Source: CAYWRZ01 sp964460845
GTDB lineage: Bacteria > Bacteroidota > Bacteroidia > Flavobacteriales_D > UBA2798
Reading direction: 5' to 3'
Length of the DNA stretch: 64,000 bases
Assembly (NCBI GenBank): GCA_964460845.1
Contig: CAYWRZ010000007.1
Coordinates: 124,001-188,000, forward strand
In this document: positions 16,430 to 25,757 of the stretch, piece by piece
Layout of the letters: each line of letters opens with the position of its first letter
How positions within the stretch are numbered: the first letter of the stretch is position 1
Position numbers and translations under genes: made by a program
The notes under the pieces: model-generated
Databases searched by the model: none
The model's input: the letters and a program-made list of their open reading frames with translations, nothing else
Told to the model about the DNA's origin: nothing

Positions 16430-17896
16430 ATGTGCAAGCTATTTTACGATAAGGCTATCCGGATTTACAGAATAAAAGCAGCCTGCCTGTTCGTTTTTTC
16501 CTTTTTCACCCTTGACGCATTTTCCCAATCCTGCGATTGTAAGGCTTACTACGAATGGCTCAGGCAAACTTTTGAAGAAAATGACGCGGGTTTCGTCCAC
16601 ACGCTCGAACAAAAAGGGAAAGTGCCTTATGCGCTTCACAATACTTATATTTTGGGTAAAGTATCGGAAGCGGCTAATTGTACCGAATGTGTGGAGGCGC
16701 TTCGCGAATGGCTTTCTTTTTTCCGCAAATTTCATATTGGTATCGTAGCGCTTGAACCGGAGCAAAATGTGATTTCGACAGAAGCTGCGCCGCCCGTTTT
16801 TAAGTCCAAATCGGCCAAAGAGCTTCAACAATTAAGACAGGCGCTTACCGAAAAATCGGGCCAGGCCCTGGAGGGAATTTGGACTACAGGAGGCTATACC
16901 ATCCTGATTACCCGCGAAAAGGACGCGTTTTCGGGCTATATCTTAGAGGCAGCCCACGAAAGCTGGAAACCCGGTCAGCTCAAGCTATCCGTGAGTCACG
17001 ACTTGCGTACAGGTATTTACCTCATGGGCGATCATAGCGTTGAGAAGCTGTCTGCGATAGAATTGCTCGACAATAAATTTCTCCTGCTCGACGATATTGT
17101 ACTCGAAAAAGCGCTTCCGAACGTTCAGTTGAGTCCCGAAAAAGATCTGTATTACAAGACCCGCTTTGCGACTTCGCCTTTTGTCGAAAAGGTCAACGAA
17201 GAAACTCTTTTTATCCGCTTGCCTTCATTTGGCTTGGATCAGAAGACAGAAATCGAAAACCTGATCCTGAAATGGAGCGCAGAATTGCAGCGCACAAAAA
17301 ACCTGATTATTGACATTCGAAACAATGGGGGCGGTGCCGATAAAACTTACGCAGCGCTGCTTCCGTTTATTTATACCCATCCGATACACCGTAATCAGAT
17401 AGAATTTTATGCTTCCGAGCGCAATACGCAAAAATGGGCCGATGTGCTCGAAATTCCGAATCTGCCCGAAGAAGAGAGGGCCTTATTTACCGATTTCGTA
17501 GATCGCTTGCGCAATAATCCCGGTGGATTTGAAAAGATATACCCGCACAATGTGACCGTTATCCAACAAGACACAGTATATTCCAATCCCCGTTACGTAG
17601 CGCTTATCATCAATGAAAATACGGCCAGTGCGGCCGAGCAGTTTATTCTCGACCTGAAGCAAAGCCGGAAAGTAAAGACCTTCGGCCGACAGACAGCCGG
17701 TGCGCTTGACGTCGCCAACATCAGCACCCTTAACTCTCCCGACAATAAGCTCATGCTGGTATATGCCACTTCCCGCTATGTCACTTTCGATAAGCTCAAA
17801 ATAGACGATGTGGGCATACTTCCCGATTTTTACATCGACGAAGCGGTGAAAGAGGAGGAATGGCTTAATTTTATTTTACAACGCACAGGCGAATAA
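16430..17896 (+). CDS. S41-family peptidase, secreted
   Basis: A 488-residue protein with a signal peptide (cleaved near FFTLDAFSQ, residue 33). The C-terminal third is an S41 (C-terminal processing peptidase) domain: the strand NLIIDIRNNGGGADKTY and the nucleophile region LIINENTASAAEQF. The position where many S41 enzymes have a catalytic Lys reads FGRQTAGALD here, with no Lys, so activity may depend on another residue or be lost. No PDZ domain is visible. The protein probably works in the periplasm or outside the cell; the substrate is unknown. Confidence 0.8.
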   Translation: MCKLFYDKAIRIYRIKAACLFVFSFFTLDAFSQSCDCKAYYEWLRQTFEENDAGFVHTLEQKGKVPYALHNTYILGKVSEAANCTECVEALREWLSFFRKFHIGIVALEPEQNVISTEAAPPVFKSKSAKELQQLRQALTEKSGQALEGIWTTGGYTILITREKDAFSGYILEAAHESWKPGQLKLSVSHDLRTGIYLMGDHSVEKLSAIELLDNKFLLLDDIVLEKALPNVQLSPEKDLYYKTRFATSPFVEKVNEETLFIRLPSFGLDQKTEIENLILKWSAELQRTKNLIIDIRNNGGGADKTYAALLPFIYTHPIHRNQIEFYASERNTQKWADVLEIPNLPEEERALFTDFVDRLRNNPGGFEKIYPHNVTVIQQDTVYSNPRYVALIINENTASAAEQFILDLKQSRKVKTFGRQTAGALDVANISTLNSPDNKLMLVYATSRYVTFDKLKIDDVGILPDFYIDEAVKEEEWLNFILQRTGE

Positions 17897-17911
17897 GCGG
17901 AAGTATATTAT

Positions 17912-18457
17912 ATGCGGAAAATAATTTTAGATTTGGCCGTCACGCTCGACGGCTTTATTGAAGGCCCTCAGGGGGAAATAGACTGGTGCATTTTTGACGA
18001 AGAAATGAACATGGATGCTTTTTTGGAAGGCATCGATACCATTTTCTACGGCCGGATAAGCTATGAACTTTGGGGCAATTTTCAGCCCGGTTCCGGGGCG
18101 ACTGCTGCCGAAAAATCACTTTGGGAAAACGTACATGCCAAAAAGAAATACGTATTCTCGCGTCATGCTGCTTCCGACGAAAACGCCACGTTCATAAGCG
18201 CCGATCTGCCGACAAAAGTGGCCGAAATTAAGCAGCAGGATGGAAAAGATATTTGGCTTTATGGCGGGGCTACCCTGATTCGAACCTTTATCAGGCATAA
18301 CCTGATCGACAGTTACCGTATTTCGGTGCATCCTACTGTGCTGGGTGCCGGTAAGCCTCTTTTTGAAGACCTGCAGGCGCGCATAAATCTTAAATTGGAA
18401 GCGGTTAACCGTTTTCAATCAGGCGTGGTGCAGTTGCTGTACAGTCAGGTAAAATGA
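17912..18457 (+). CDS. dihydrofolate reductase-family (RibD C-terminal-like) protein
   Basis: A 181-residue cytosolic protein of the RibD/DHFR-like fold. It opens with MRKIILDLAVTLDGFIEGPQ, has the FYGRISYELW helix and the IWLYGGATLIRTFIRHNLID motif that binds the NADPH phosphate. Many such standalone Bacteroidota proteins are annotated as dihydrofolate reductase, though true DHFR activity is rarely shown. It begins 15 nt after the S41 gene and is probably in the same transcript. Substrate unknown. Confidence 0.85.
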   Translation: MRKIILDLAVTLDGFIEGPQGEIDWCIFDEEMNMDAFLEGIDTIFYGRISYELWGNFQPGSGATAAEKSLWENVHAKKKYVFSRHAASDENATFISADLPTKVAEIKQQDGKDIWLYGGATLIRTFIRHNLIDSYRISVHPTVLGAGKPLFEDLQARINLKLEAVNRFQSGVVQLLYSQVK

Positions 18458-18706
18458 ATTTTCTTACCGCCTCGCGGTTTATTTCTCGAAAAATACGGGC
18501 CAAAAAGGAATATTTCTCTCTTCACCTTCCGGTAGGCAGCGCGATGCATAGTGGTACAGGTTTTTGGATTGACGTTGCGAACTCAATATAGTCCTCGTTC
18601 CGAGATAATTGCCCTGCGATGCGTAGTGTCATCCGAATAAAAAAGCCTGTATAAGACTGCCGGGCGAAATGTAATTTACGTTAATTTTAGTATCAAATTT
18701 CTCAGA

Positions 18707-19849
18707 ATGCCTCAACTACTGCTCGCATTTGTCTTCCTTTTTACCTTTGCGCAAGCTGCTGCACAAACCACGGTGAACGGCTCTTTCGTACACGGCGGTA
18801 TTACCCGTACCTATTCGCTTTACATTCCGGCTTCGTATATGGGGCAAGGCATGCCCTTGCTGATTAACCTGCACGGCTACACGTCGAGCGCCGCACAGCA
18901 GACCATTTATGGCGATTTCAGACCTATAGCCGATACCGCAGGCTTTATCATCGTGCACCCCGACGGAAGTCTCGACCCTGTTACCAGTCAGCCGTTCTGG
19001 AACTTCGGGATTTTTGGCGCTACGGTCAACGATATAAGTTTTTTGGAAGCGCTGATAGACACTGTTTCGGATCACTATGCCATCAACCAAAGGCGGGTGT
19101 ATAGCGTGGGCATGTCTAACGGCGGATTCATGGCTTACGCCTTAGCCTGCCAAACCGACCGCTTTGCGGCCATCGGCTCGGTAACCGGTTCTATGTCTGT
19201 ACCTATGTATAACTCCTGTAATCCTGTACGGCCTATACCCGTGATTCACATACACGGTACCGACGATACGACCAATCCTTATGCGGGCAACTCTTCTTCC
19301 AAAGGCATACAGGACGTGGTAGAGTTTTGGGCCGATAAAAACAATTGTGCAGCTACTCCGGTAGTGACACAGGTTCCCAACGTGAATACCTCCGACAATG
19401 CTACCGCCGAGCAACACCTGTATTCGGGTGGTACCAACGGGCATACCGTAGAACATTTTAAAGTAACCGGAGGTGGTCACACCTGGCCGGGAAGCGGAAT
19501 TCCACGTCCTACCAGCGGCAATACCTGTATGGATTTCAGCGCCAGCAAAGAAATATGGCGTTTTTTCAGCCAGTATGAACGTTCGATACCTGTGTCGGTA
19601 GCGGATTACCCTGCCGTAGCGCTGGAAATTTATCCCAATCCTTCGCAGGGAACAGTGCATATCGAATCGGGCGATTATAGGGTCACTGCGGTGATAGTAA
19701 CCGATATGCAGGGGCGTGTGGTAGCCAGCGAGCGTCGTGAGGGTATCCGCACACTGGAGCTCAGTCACCTGAAAGCAGGTAATTACCTGGTGCATCTTTC
19801 GGGAGCAGACTTTCAGGTAGTCAGGAAATGGATCCTCTTGCCTCACTGA
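18707..19849 (+). CDS. secreted esterase (PHB-depolymerase/feruloyl-esterase type) with T9SS tail
   Basis: A 380-residue secreted alpha/beta-hydrolase. Residues 1-19 form a signal peptide (FAQAAAQ). The oxyanion region is LLINLHGYTSSA, the nucleophile is Ser137 in GMSNGGF, the acid is in HIHGTDDTTNPY, and the His is in VTGGGHTWPG. This is the LpqC/poly-hydroxybutyrate depolymerase group, which also includes feruloyl esterases. The last 75 residues are a type A sorting domain (YPNPSQGTVHIESG, then LKAGNYLVHLSG), so the enzyme should be exported by T9SS to the surface. The polymer or ester target cannot be read from the sequence. Confidence 0.85.
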   Translation: MPQLLLAFVFLFTFAQAAAQTTVNGSFVHGGITRTYSLYIPASYMGQGMPLLINLHGYTSSAAQQTIYGDFRPIADTAGFIIVHPDGSLDPVTSQPFWNFGIFGATVNDISFLEALIDTVSDHYAINQRRVYSVGMSNGGFMAYALACQTDRFAAIGSVTGSMSVPMYNSCNPVRPIPVIHIHGTDDTTNPYAGNSSSKGIQDVVEFWADKNNCAATPVVTQVPNVNTSDNATAEQHLYSGGTNGHTVEHFKVTGGGHTWPGSGIPRPTSGNTCMDFSASKEIWRFFSQYERSIPVSVADYPAVALEIYPNPSQGTVHIESGDYRVTAVIVTDMQGRVVASERREGIRTLELSHLKAGNYLVHLSGADFQVVRKWILLPH

Positions 19850-20003
19850 TTGGTCTGCAGAAGCTTAGTAGGCAGGTACGAAGTGACGAAGCAGGATGAC
19901 GTGCCGCACAGTCGGAGCGCGCGTGGTAAAACCGTTTATTTTGTCGGGTTGGGTCGGATTTCACGCGCTGCGGAAGGCATTTTTTTCCTTTAATCTTAAA
20001 AAG

Positions 20004-21155
20004 ATGAAACTGACATTCATAGTGATTTTCCTTTTTTCAGGCTCCTTGCTTTCTGCACAGCAGATAGCCCGGGTCGATCAGGTTGAAATTACTTCGGCTT
20101 ATTTGCAGCAGCAGCGTCCGATTTTAATTTATACTCCACCGTTTTACGACGAAAATACCCTTGTTCATTACGATGTGATATACGTGTTTGATGCACAAAA
20201 CCGGGCCCTTTTCGATCTGGCACATGCCCTGCTGTCGTTTATCGATCTGAGCCGGCGCTACATAGTAGTGGGTGTCACCTCTCCTTATTACGAAGACACG
20301 GATTATGCCCGTAACCACGACTACCTACCCGAACCCCTGCATACCGAAAGAGAAAATTTTTTTGGCGGTTATTGTTGCAATTCGGCCAACCTTAAAAAAT
20401 TTGTGCAGGAGGAGCTCGAACCTTACATCCGCACCCACTACCGTGCTACCCGCGCTAAGATCGGCGTAGGACATTCACTAAGCGCGTCCTTTGTGCTTGA
20501 TTTTATGCTGAGTCACGGTTTTTTTGATGCCTGCTTAGCCCTATCGCCCAACCTGGCTTACGATAAGGAACAGCTGGCGCAGGTATTGCTGAACTTTAAT
20601 TTTAATACCTTACAGGGCAATCGTTTTTTCTACCTTTCGCATGCAGGCGAAACCTGGCCGGGTTGGGTCGAAGCACGCGAAAAGGTATATGCAAGGCTGC
20701 AGGACAGGAACGCGCTTCCGCCTCATATCACCGCAGAGACGGCCGCTTTTCCCGAAGAAGATCATTGGTACGGCTATCTGCCGGCGCTAAAACGGGGGCT
20801 GGAGCGGTATTTCGAGGTGGAGCAGACAGCACGCGAAACGCTTTCGGAAGAAACCTATTCGGTGAAAATACGGGTAATAGTTCCCGATCCGGAGCAGGAA
20901 GTGTACCTCACTGGCAACCAGCAGGCGCTTGGCAACTGGGATCCTGCCTATCTCAAAATGAAAAAGATCAAGGAGCACGAACGTGAAATTGAGCTAAAGC
21001 TCCAAACTCCCGCCCGTATCGTTTTCACCCGCGGCCGTGACGGAACAGAAGCCCTGGTAAAACGGACGTATGGCGGAGAGCCGATTACCCTCGATCCCTC
21101 GCTCACACGCTTTTTTGAAGTTGAAATTGAAGGGTGGATTGACGACGAAAATTAA
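20004..21155 (+). CDS. secreted Fes-type esterase with CBM20-like tail
   Basis: I use the ATG at 20004, which yields a signal peptide (FLFSGSLLSAQ); the longer frame from 19896 has a 36-residue lead with no such feature. The body (about residues 20-280) is an esterase of the Fes/IroE or EstA kind: VIYVFDAQNRALFDLAHALL early on and the nucleophile in GVGHSLSASFVL. The last 90 residues carry a carbohydrate-binding module of CBM20/CBM48 type (VYLTGNQQALGNWDP). The pairing suggests an esterase acting near polysaccharide. There is no T9SS tail. Confidence 0.78.
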   Translation: MKLTFIVIFLFSGSLLSAQQIARVDQVEITSAYLQQQRPILIYTPPFYDENTLVHYDVIYVFDAQNRALFDLAHALLSFIDLSRRYIVVGVTSPYYEDTDYARNHDYLPEPLHTERENFFGGYCCNSANLKKFVQEELEPYIRTHYRATRAKIGVGHSLSASFVLDFMLSHGFFDACLALSPNLAYDKEQLAQVLLNFNFNTLQGNRFFYLSHAGETWPGWVEAREKVYARLQDRNALPPHITAETAAFPEEDHWYGYLPALKRGLERYFEVEQTARETLSEETYSVKIRVIVPDPEQEVYLTGNQQALGNWDPAYLKMKKIKEHEREIELKLQTPARIVFTRGRDGTEALVKRTYGGEPITLDPSLTRFFEVEIEGWIDDEN

Positions 21156-21254
21156 CGAAAAGAGAAAGCGCATGTGCTTGCAGCCCGGCGATATTCTTGA
21201 ATACGTGGCCGACAGGGAGAAATAGCCCATATGTAAACATAGACTACACAGGTT

Positions 21255-21605
21255 ATGATCACTACCTACGACATTGCACATCTGCTGACCGGGTTTTCTT
21301 TCGCACTTCCCGTCTTGTATTTTCTATGGCGGAAAAAAGCGTTAAGACCCTTTTCTTTTCGCCTTTTTGCCCAAAGCTTTAACCGGGCTTTTATTGTGCA
21401 GTTGCTGCTGGCGATTTTTTATCTCGCGCTGATGGTTTACCTCGAAAAAGAAATTTATGCCAAAAGACCCGGAACGGACCTAAGCGATATCCTCATGCAC
21501 GCCGGTACGACCTATGCTACGGTAGGTGCATATCTGTATTTTCCCGGATTGGCGGTGCTCAATCTTGTCAATTATTTACTACAGCAATCGAAGAGAAAAG
21601 GCTGA
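21255..21605 (+). CDS. small membrane protein
   Basis: A 116-residue protein with about three hydrophobic helices (roughly 8-25, 44-63 and 88-108) and a basic C-terminus. I recognise no family. It lies between the CBM esterase and a WG-repeat gene on the same strand, with gaps of about 100 and 50 bases. No function can be given. Confidence 0.6.
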   Translation: MITTYDIAHLLTGFSFALPVLYFLWRKKALRPFSFRLFAQSFNRAFIVQLLLAIFYLALMVYLEKEIYAKRPGTDLSDILMHAGTTYATVGAYLYFPGLAVLNLVNYLLQQSKRKG

Positions 21606-21657
21606 AAACGAAGAAAAAACAGCCCGAAAATGTTAAATTGGGAGCATATTTCAGCTC

Positions 21658-23178
21658 ATGAACAGGATAAAACGGTTCTTTAGTGGCTTCTTTTGCTCGT
21701 TGACCCTAACGGTTGCCGCTCAGGGTACAAATGCTTACGAAATTGTACAGGATACAAAAGGTAAATTCTCACTTTTCCGTGCCGGCACCCCAAAAGCAAT
21801 CTACAAAAACTGCCTTTCTATCGACACGATTTCCAATCTGCAGTATCCTACACACGAGAGCTACAAAAATTATTTCTTAATCCATACCGGTAAAAAATTT
21901 ATCATCTATAACTGCTCGGGCGACTCGGCAGTTTTTTCATACACCTGCAAAACGTACAGGCTCGAAGAGATGCAGCAGGAGCGCGGGTATCCGGAAAATA
22001 AAAATGCCCCGGTAAGTCCCGAACCGCAAAGACAGGCGCTCGTCTTTTATGCCGAAGGCGCCAAAGAAAAAATATCGCTTGCCTTTAACGTGGTCACTTC
22101 TACGGTCATTCACCGCTTGCATTTGAGGAGTTACCATAAGTGGGCGATCTACGAATTAGTAGGCGAAGGTCAGCGGATCAAGGTATTATCGACATTTGCT
22201 GGCGGGTACTACGAAATTATCGATTGGCACGGAAAACATATTGTGCCCGAGACCTACGCGGATAATTTTCGTCCTTTTCGCGGCGCTTATGCCTATTCCG
22301 ATGTCCTGGGCCGATCCTACCTGTATGGATTGGTAAATTATCAGGGTGAAAAGCTGACCCCTTTTTGTTACAAAGAGATTCACGCTGTTCCTTCCGACCC
22401 TTACGTAATCGCCGTAGATACCAACGGCAGGGCAGGAGTGCTCAGTGCAAGGGGAGAAGTGTTGATACCCTTTATTTACAGGGCTACACATCCCAACTAT
22501 TACAGGCACTTCATGTATTCCGACGACGGGGTTTTCTTGTTTTATAAGAACAGCTTTAAAGACGGTGATTTTGTGTTTGTCGATACCAATAACCGCGTGC
22601 TGACCGAACCCGGAACTTACAAAGATGCCTGGCAGTTCGGGTTTCAGGAACGCCGCTATTTTTACCTGAGCGATTCGGCCGGAAACCAGGGCGTATTCGA
22701 CACCCGGCAGCGTAAAGAAATTATTCCCTGCCGTTATACCTTTTTTAAAGAGAAAAAAGAAGTGAAACAGGGTGTAATTGGCGCGTCTAATCGGGCCGGA
22801 TTGTGGGGCCTGCTCAGTCTCGAAAACGGAGCTGCCGTACTGCCTTTTGAATACGCGCGAAACGCGGTCAACTATATAAGCTACAGCGATTCCCTGGGGG
22901 CTTTTATCCTGAGCAAAGACGGATTTTTCGGAGTGGCCGATACGCGTGGCACGGTGCGTTTACCTTTTGTGTACAATGCCATTCAGTCCGTTTCCTACGA
23001 TAAAAATCTGCTGGTAGTACAGCAGGGGGGATTATACGGCGTGTTCGATCTGTCGAAAACCACCTTCGTGCTGCCGCTCGAATATACGCTCATTACCCGC
23101 GATCTGAAGGTCGAAAAACGCGAAGGCGACAAGCTGCTTCAGGGTACCTTTCGGGAAGGTGTCGTGAAATGGAAATAA
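21658..23178 (+). CDS. exported WG-repeat protein
   Basis: A 506-residue protein with a signal peptide (SLTLTVAAQ, cut near residue 22), unlike the cytosolic WG protein at 6060. Repeats run from about residue 170 to the end (RSYLYGLVNYQGEKLTPFCY, AGVLSARGEVLIPFIY, WGLLSLENGAAVLPFEY, FGVADTRGTVRLPFVY), in all six or so units of about 45-60 residues. There is no separate enzymatic domain. Such proteins are likely binding or scaffold proteins in the periplasm or at the surface. The function is unknown. Confidence 0.75.
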   Translation: MNRIKRFFSGFFCSLTLTVAAQGTNAYEIVQDTKGKFSLFRAGTPKAIYKNCLSIDTISNLQYPTHESYKNYFLIHTGKKFIIYNCSGDSAVFSYTCKTYRLEEMQQERGYPENKNAPVSPEPQRQALVFYAEGAKEKISLAFNVVTSTVIHRLHLRSYHKWAIYELVGEGQRIKVLSTFAGGYYEIIDWHGKHIVPETYADNFRPFRGAYAYSDVLGRSYLYGLVNYQGEKLTPFCYKEIHAVPSDPYVIAVDTNGRAGVLSARGEVLIPFIYRATHPNYYRHFMYSDDGVFLFYKNSFKDGDFVFVDTNNRVLTEPGTYKDAWQFGFQERRYFYLSDSAGNQGVFDTRQRKEIIPCRYTFFKEKKEVKQGVIGASNRAGLWGLLSLENGAAVLPFEYARNAVNYISYSDSLGAFILSKDGFFGVADTRGTVRLPFVYNAIQSVSYDKNLLVVQQGGLYGVFDLSKTTFVLPLEYTLITRDLKVEKREGDKLLQGTFREGVVKWK

Positions 23179-23347
23179 ATACCCGGTTTCGGATAATTTA
23201 CTAACTTGTAACTGAATTTATTTTACTATATATAGCTAACATATAGCGTATTATCGCTTTGTAGAAAAAATCTTTCCTTTTCTCCGGTCTTAAGTAAGCC
23301 GACAAAAATAAATGCAGCCCACACATCGACTGCTAAAAAACTATACC

Positions 23348-24541
23348 ATGAAAACCACAGGGATAAGCTGTATGCTGCTGCTCCTGCTCGCATATAGCGC
23401 TTGTAAAAAAGAAGATCCGATTGCGCCTCAGGCACGCGGAACCTTAATCGGCGTGGAGCAAAAGCGGCAGCTAAGCCTCAGCGAAGTGGTCGATAATGTG
23501 GATGAGCTTTCCATTTCACCCACTGCCCGTTACGGAGTTACCTTATACAACCTCACGTATCGCACCGAATGCAAGGGCAGGCAGATAGATACCAAAGGGC
23601 TGCTCATGCTTCCGGATCAGATCGATACGGTGTACCTGATAGCGTATTTCCACGGCACACAGCTTCCGCTCGATTTGGGAAATATCTACACGCCCGATAA
23701 CGCCATTCCTTCCAATTACAACGGCGGTAAGACCAATTTTCAGGAAGTGCGCAACATGGGCCTCTCCTGGGCTTCTGCCGGCTACGTGGTCTTTATGCCC
23801 GACTACATCGGCTTTGGCAGCACCCGTAATCAGGAGCACCCTTACCTCAATTATCCCGAAATGTTCAAGGCCAATATCGACGGATTGCTCGCCACTAAAA
23901 CATTTTTGTCCGACAAAGGGCTTCACTACGACAATCGTTTGTTCCTTACGGGTTGGAGCCAGGGTGGGGGAGCGGCGCTTTCGGCGCACCGGTATATTCA
24001 GCAGGAATATGCCGCGCAGTTTACCATAGTGGCCAGCTCTGGCTTGTCAGGACCTTATCATTTCAGCCGTTTTGTAGCCGAGATACTTTCCCGCAAAGAC
24101 GAAGATCTGAACAGCATCAATATTTTTTCATGGGGTATTTATGCCTTAAACAAATTTTCACCTTCGCCACGACCCAGCGATCAGCTTTTTTCGTATCCCG
24201 TTTATGATCAGTATGCGGCCATTCTGCCACCTTCTAAAAAACCGTCCGAAATCCTGAACAGCTATTTTCTTTCGCGAATTATCAACGGTACCGATACGGG
24301 CTTCGCCGCTCTAATACGAAGCAACACGTTTTCGGAAGGATGGACACCGGTCGGGAAAGTCTTTCTTCACCATGGCGATGCCGACGATTTGGTGTATTAT
24401 TTCAATTCGGTCGATGCGAAAAACAGCCTCAGTGCCGCAGGCGGCGACGTCACCCTCTATACTTACCCCGGCGGAAACCATGCCACCGATTTGGGGAATT
24501 ACATTTCGCGTACGTTACAGGATTTTAACCCGCTCAAATAG
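23348..24541 (+). CDS. lipoprotein alpha/beta-hydrolase (secretory-lipase type)
   Basis: The ATG at 23348 gives a lipoprotein signal ending in LLLAYSAC; an earlier ATG at 23312 only adds 12 residues. The mature protein is about 380 residues. The nucleophile elbow is GWSQGGGAAL, the acid is in HHGDADDLVYYF and the His is in PGGNHATDLG near the end. This matches the LIP-type secretory lipase group, which cleaves lipids or esters outside the cell. Just 2 nt after its stop starts the PorP-like gene, so the two are likely one transcript. Confidence 0.82.
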   Translation: MKTTGISCMLLLLLAYSACKKEDPIAPQARGTLIGVEQKRQLSLSEVVDNVDELSISPTARYGVTLYNLTYRTECKGRQIDTKGLLMLPDQIDTVYLIAYFHGTQLPLDLGNIYTPDNAIPSNYNGGKTNFQEVRNMGLSWASAGYVVFMPDYIGFGSTRNQEHPYLNYPEMFKANIDGLLATKTFLSDKGLHYDNRLFLTGWSQGGGAALSAHRYIQQEYAAQFTIVASSGLSGPYHFSRFVAEILSRKDEDLNSINIFSWGIYALNKFSPSPRPSDQLFSYPVYDQYAAILPPSKKPSEILNSYFLSRIINGTDTGFAALIRSNTFSEGWTPVGKVFLHHGDADDLVYYFNSVDAKNSLSAAGGDVTLYTYPGGNHATDLGNYISRTLQDFNPLK

Positions 24542-24543
24542 GG

Positions 24544-25404
24544 ATGAAAAAAATAATTACCGCGATAGTGTTGCTGCACACGCTTTCTGTACAGGCACAA
24601 AACACCTTGCGCCCTGCCCTTTATTTTCAGAATATGAACTACTATAATGCAGGTGCAGGCATCGGCGATACGGCTGCTACACGAGACCTCTCGCTATACG
24701 CCCGTTATAAATTGCTGAAAGCGCCTGATAGCGAGGTTTGGAACAAGCCCGTTTCCCTTTACCTCAATCACTTGCATAAGCTCGGCGAAAAATCTTTCCT
24801 TCACGCTTCTTACCTCTACGACGGGTATTCTTTTTACAAACGGCATATCTTCTACGCGGGTTATGGAAGAGAATTTACGCTGGGCAAAGCCGGTAAGTTG
24901 AGTGCAGGCGCAAGAGCGGTTCTTAATTTTAATACGGTCGATTGGGAAGCATTGGGGCATGTGCCCGACAAGTCTTCTAAGCAACTGCGTTTTAATCCCG
25001 GTTTGGATGTGGGGGCGCAGTACCGGTGGAAAGGGTTAACGCTTGGCCTGTCGGTAAAAAATCTGTGGGCTGCCACGGTAAAAGAAGAGGGCGAAGCCTT
25101 GATCAAAGATTGGCGCGAACTGTATATAAACGTCTCTTATACCTTCGGATTTTGGAATCAGAATTTACAGCTTTCGCCTTACTTGCTCTATTTCCGTGAG
25201 CGCGACAACGAGCTGGATGCCGGTTTGCAAGTGTCCTTATTTAAAAAAATAGCTGTTGCCTATGCTTTTCGTGTGCTCGAACTCAGGAGTATTTACAGCA
25301 CCCGAATCAATATAGGCAAAGGAGTACAGATAGGTGCTGCGGTCGATCATTCCCGTATTTTTTCCGATATCAACGTAGATTTCAGACTAGGGTATAGCTT
25401 TTAA
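24544..25404 (+). CDS. PorP/SprF-family outer-membrane protein
   Basis: A 286-residue protein with signal peptide (LLHTLSVQAQ) and alternating strands of an outer-membrane barrel. The start NTLRPALYFQNMNYYNAGAG matches the PorP/SprF pattern, in which the first strands read QF..N....NPA. PorP-type proteins help T9SS secretion or gliding through partner-specific docking. It follows the lipase gene by 2 nt, so it may be the partner for that or another surface protein, but this is inferred only from position. Confidence 0.7.
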   Translation: MKKIITAIVLLHTLSVQAQNTLRPALYFQNMNYYNAGAGIGDTAATRDLSLYARYKLLKAPDSEVWNKPVSLYLNHLHKLGEKSFLHASYLYDGYSFYKRHIFYAGYGREFTLGKAGKLSAGARAVLNFNTVDWEALGHVPDKSSKQLRFNPGLDVGAQYRWKGLTLGLSVKNLWAATVKEEGEALIKDWRELYINVSYTFGFWNQNLQLSPYLLYFRERDNELDAGLQVSLFKKIAVAYAFRVLELRSIYSTRINIGKGVQIGAAVDHSRIFSDINVDFRLGYSF

Positions 25405-25422
25405 TCCAACTTTCAGAAATGA

Positions 25423-25451
25423 AAAAAGTTCTTCATACAGAAGAACTTTTT
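25423..25451. terminator. bidirectional terminator
   Basis: A 12-bp stem (AAAAAGTTCTTC with GAAGAACTTTTT) around a 5-base loop sits between convergent genes. The A and T runs at the stem base let it serve both the PorP-like gene and purS. Confidence 0.85.
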
Positions 25452-25505
25452 CGGTACAAATGTCTTTTTCGACACTTGTGAATGTGCTCCAAAAAGCGGG
25501 AAAAA

Positions 25506-25757
25506 TTAATTTTCGCTCAGGGTATAGCGGTAGCTTTCCATAATCGGGTTACAGAGCAGCTTGCGGCAGGCTTCGTCCACTTTGGTTTGCGCCTCTTCTT
25601 TCGAAGCGGCCTCAATCTGCAAGGTGATATGCTTGCCTATGCGCACGTTCGAAATTTCTTCCAGGTTCAGGTTTTTCATGCTCAGCGTAACGGCTTTTCC
25701 CTGTGGGTCGAGCAGGGCTTCGTGGGGCATGACGTCGATTTCGGCTTTAAATTTCAT
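25506..25757 (-). CDS. purS: phosphoribosylformylglycinamidine synthase subunit PurS
   Basis: An 83-residue protein with the compact PurS pattern: KAEIDVMPHEALLDPQGKAV at the start, NVRIGKHITLQIEA in the middle, and KLLCNPIMESYRY near the end. PurS is the small subunit that links PurL and PurQ in the purine-making step from FGAR to FGAM, in the cytosol. Its start overlaps the stop of pssA by 4 nt, so it is the second gene of that unit. The other purine genes are not in the window. Confidence 0.88.
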   Translation of the reverse strand: MKFKAEIDVMPHEALLDPQGKAVTLSMKNLNLEEISNVRIGKHITLQIEAASKEEAQTKVDEACRKLLCNPIMESYRYTLSEN

